The notes beneath the pieces are model-generated. The model was not told the DNA's origin. It saw only the letters and a list, made by a program, of their open reading frames with translations, and did no database searches. Both the position numbers and the translations under genes were made by a program. 64,000 nt of DNA from Paraburkholderia heleia NBRC 101817. GTDB taxonomy: Bacteria; Pseudomonadota; Gammaproteobacteria; Burkholderiales; Burkholderiaceae. Each line of letters opens with the position of its first letter. Position 1 is the stretch's first letter. Below are positions 62,249 to 64,000 of this stretch, piece after piece. The stretch spans positions 186,001-250,000 of the forward strand of contig NZ_BBJH01000004.1 in NCBI RefSeq assembly GCF_000739775.1. Direction: 5' to 3'.

Positions 62249-63766
62249 ATGACGATTCTCCCGCTGCGCAAATTCTTCGCGGCCGCGGTCGTGGCGGCGT
62301 GCCTGCCGTTCGCATCGCACGTGGCATCGGCGGCGCCGGCTGCCAATCTGCCCGACTTCGCCGACCTCGTGGACAAGGTGGGACCGTCGGTCGTCAATAT
62401 CCGCACCACGACGCGTGTCTCCTCAGCTCAGCGCGGCCTCCCGCCGGGCATGGATCAGGGCGACATGTCGGAATTCTTCCGCCGCTTCTTTGGCATCCCG
62501 CTCCCGCAAGGGCCGCAGGGTGGGCAGGGCGGCGGTCAGGGGGGCAGCCAGGGCGCAAACCCGGGCAGCGGTTCGGACTCCGGCCCGGACAGCGGCAACG
62601 ACACCGAACAGAACAGCGGCGTCGGCTCGGGTTTCATCCTCTCGAGCGACGGCTACGTGATGACCAACGCACACGTGGTCGACGACGCGGACAGCATCTA
62701 TGTGACGCTCACCGACAAGCGCGAATTCAAGGCGAAGCTGATCGGCGTGGACGATCGCACGGACGTCGCCGTGGTGAAGATCCAGGCCGCGAATCTGCCG
62801 GCCGTGACGATGGGCGACTCGAACAAGGTGCGCGTGGGCGAGTGGGTCGTGGCGATCGGTTCGCCGTTCGGCCTCGAGAACACCGTGACGGCGGGCATCG
62901 TGAGCGCGAAGGGGCGTGACACGGGGGACTATTTGCCGTTCATCCAGACCGACGTGGCCGTGAATCCCGGTAACTCGGGCGGTCCGCTCATCAACATGCA
63001 GGGCGAGGTGATCGGCATCAACTCGCAGATCTATAGCCGCACCGGCGGCTTCATGGGCATCTCGTTCGCGATTCCGATCGACGAGGCGATGCGCGTGGCC
63101 GATCAGCTCAAGTCCACGGGCAAGGTCACGCGCGGGCGCATTGCCGTGGCTATCGGCGAGGTGACGAAGGACGTGGCCGACTCGCTCGGTTTGCCCAAGG
63201 CGCAAGGCGCGCTCGTTTCCAGCGTCGAGCCGGGCGGCCCAGCCGACAAGGCTGGCATCCAGCCGGGCGACATCATCCTGAAGTTCAACGGCGCGAGCGT
63301 CGACGCCGCGACCGACCTGCCGCGCATGGTCGGCGACACCAAGCCGGGCACCAAGGCGACCGTGACGATCTGGCGCAAGGGCGCAACGCGCGATTTGCCG
63401 ATCACGATCGCCGAGATGCAGACCGACAAGAGCGCGAAGGCCGACCAGAAAAAGGCGCCCGAGCCCAAGCCGCGCGTGATGAGCGCTCTCGGCATCGCGG
63501 TGGTCGATATCCCCGCCGATCAGCTCGCCCAGCTCAAGCTGAAGGGCGGCGCGATGGTGGACTCGGTCGATGGCCCGGCAGCGCGCGCCGGCCTGCAGAA
63601 GGGCGACATCATCCTGCGCGTGGGCGACACGGATATCACCGGCGCAAAGCAGTTCCAGGACGTGACGGCGCATCTCGACCCGCAGAAGATGGTGGCGGTG
63701 CTCGTGCGTCGCGGCGACAACACGCAGTTCGTGCCGCTGCGCCCGCGCGCGCCGGGGCAGAAGTAA
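62249..63766 (+). CDS. mucD: Periplasmic serine protease MucD (DegP/HtrA family)
   Basis: The 505-residue protein has a signal peptide (about 1-28), a trypsin-like domain (about 110-290) and two PDZ domains (about 295-385 and 410-500). The catalytic triad is His in VMTNAHVVDD, Asp in DDRTDVAVVK and Ser in VNPGNSGGPLINMQ. A Gly/Ser/Gln-rich linker (about 85-125) follows the N terminus. It degrades or refolds misfolded envelope proteins and dampens RpoE signalling. It is the last gene of the rpoE set. Confidence 0.95.
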   Translation: MTILPLRKFFAAAVVAACLPFASHVASAAPAANLPDFADLVDKVGPSVVNIRTTTRVSSAQRGLPPGMDQGDMSEFFRRFFGIPLPQGPQGGQGGGQGGSQGANPGSGSDSGPDSGNDTEQNSGVGSGFILSSDGYVMTNAHVVDDADSIYVTLTDKREFKAKLIGVDDRTDVAVVKIQAANLPAVTMGDSNKVRVGEWVVAIGSPFGLENTVTAGIVSAKGRDTGDYLPFIQTDVAVNPGNSGGPLINMQGEVIGINSQIYSRTGGFMGISFAIPIDEAMRVADQLKSTGKVTRGRIAVAIGEVTKDVADSLGLPKAQGALVSSVEPGGPADKAGIQPGDIILKFNGASVDAATDLPRMVGDTKPGTKATVTIWRKGATRDLPITIAEMQTDKSAKADQKKAPEPKPRVMSALGIAVVDIPADQLAQLKLKGGAMVDSVDGPAARAGLQKGDIILRVGDTDITGAKQFQDVTAHLDPQKMVAVLVRRGDNTQFVPLRPRAPGQK

Positions 63767-63783
63767 AGCCGGTGCGCACGCCC

Positions 63784-64000
63784 ATGCGGTCTTCGTCGGC
63801 GGCGCCGGGCGCGCTCGAACGGGCGAGCGCGCACCTCGTGCTCTACGGCCGCGCGTGGTGTCATCTGTGCGAGGCCATGCGCGTGGCGCTCGAGCCGCTC
63901 GCCGCCGCGGCGGGTGCGCGTCTCGACGTCGTCGATGTCGATTCCGACCCCGCGCTGCTGGCGCGTTACGACGAGCTCGTGCCGGTGCTCGTTTGCGACG
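63784..64000 (+). CDS. Glutaredoxin-like protein, N-terminal part
   Basis: The gene runs off the right edge after 72 codons. The translation has LVLYGRAWCHLCEAMRVALE, with a C-x-x-C thiol motif typical of DUF836/glutaredoxin-like proteins, then VVDVDSDPALLARYDELVPV. In related bacteria such a gene precedes lepA, but this cannot be seen here. A GTG at 63772 is an alternative start. Confidence 0.75.
   Translation, partial: MRSSSAAPGALERASAHLVLYGRAWCHLCEAMRVALEPLAAAAGARLDVVDVDSDPALLARYDELVPVLVCD

Overview
The window is a GC-rich chromosomal segment that reads as Burkholderiaceae, most likely Burkholderia, Paraburkholderia or Caballeronia. The evidence is the gene order (darP|pmbA, folA, thyA; fdxA|pncB; moaA-mobA-moeA|rne|rluC; yceD-rpmF-plsX-fabHDG-acpP-fabF-rpoE-rseAB-mucD), the strong coding-strand codon bias, and several small proteins I know only from that family. 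No phage, insertion sequence, CRISPR array or plasmid gene was seen. Apart from one accessory cassette the segment looks like stable core chromosome.

Region by region. 1-2.4 kb: darP (partial), pmbA and folA. 2.5-12.8 kb: a minus-strand cassette of about eight genes, bracketed by two paralogous VpsR-type sigma-54 activators and lying between folA and thyA. It encodes a Fap-like functional amyloid system: an unusually Ser/Asn/His-rich subunit with three GNxGVNxAxGxxNxQ repeats, a smaller subunit with three VNxxAGxxNxxxN repeats, a secreted C39 peptidase (FapD), a FapE-like secreted protein, a coiled-coil plus beta-barrel outer-membrane pore (FapF), and two unrecognised secreted proteins. A near-consensus -24/-12 promoter lies just upstream of its first gene, and palindromes that could bind the activator lie further upstream. 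This is the part most worth attention.

13-26 kb: thyA, a FecR/DUF6600 envelope protein with a Gln-Pro repeat tail, regulators, a thioesterase, fumC, a phospholipase-D lipoprotein, BASS and MATE transporters, and an S4 RNA-binding protein. 26-39 kb: a secreted Ala/Pro/Gln-rich protein, a UvrD-like helicase with a LexA-like box, azlCD with an AraC regulator, creA, two identical tRNA-Asn genes, fdxA, pncB, a LUD-domain protein, a 2-hydroxyacid dehydrogenase and rmuC. 39-46 kb: an acetyltransferase, a small membrane protein, moeA, mobA, moaA and rne. 47-52 kb: rluC, a HAD phosphatase, a Rieske protein, sppA, an RsmI-like methylase and maf. 52-64 kb: the fatty-acid cluster followed by rpoE-rseA-rseB-mucD and the start of a glutaredoxin-like gene.

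How the parts relate. The amyloid cassette carries its own regulators and looks like a self-contained biofilm module. folA and thyA flanking it are folate-cycle partners that are probably adjacent where the cassette is absent (inference). yceD to fabF supplies ribosomal protein L32 and fatty-acid initiation and elongation. rpoE-rseAB-mucD senses and repairs envelope damage. All identifications are from reading the translated sequence; no database search was run.
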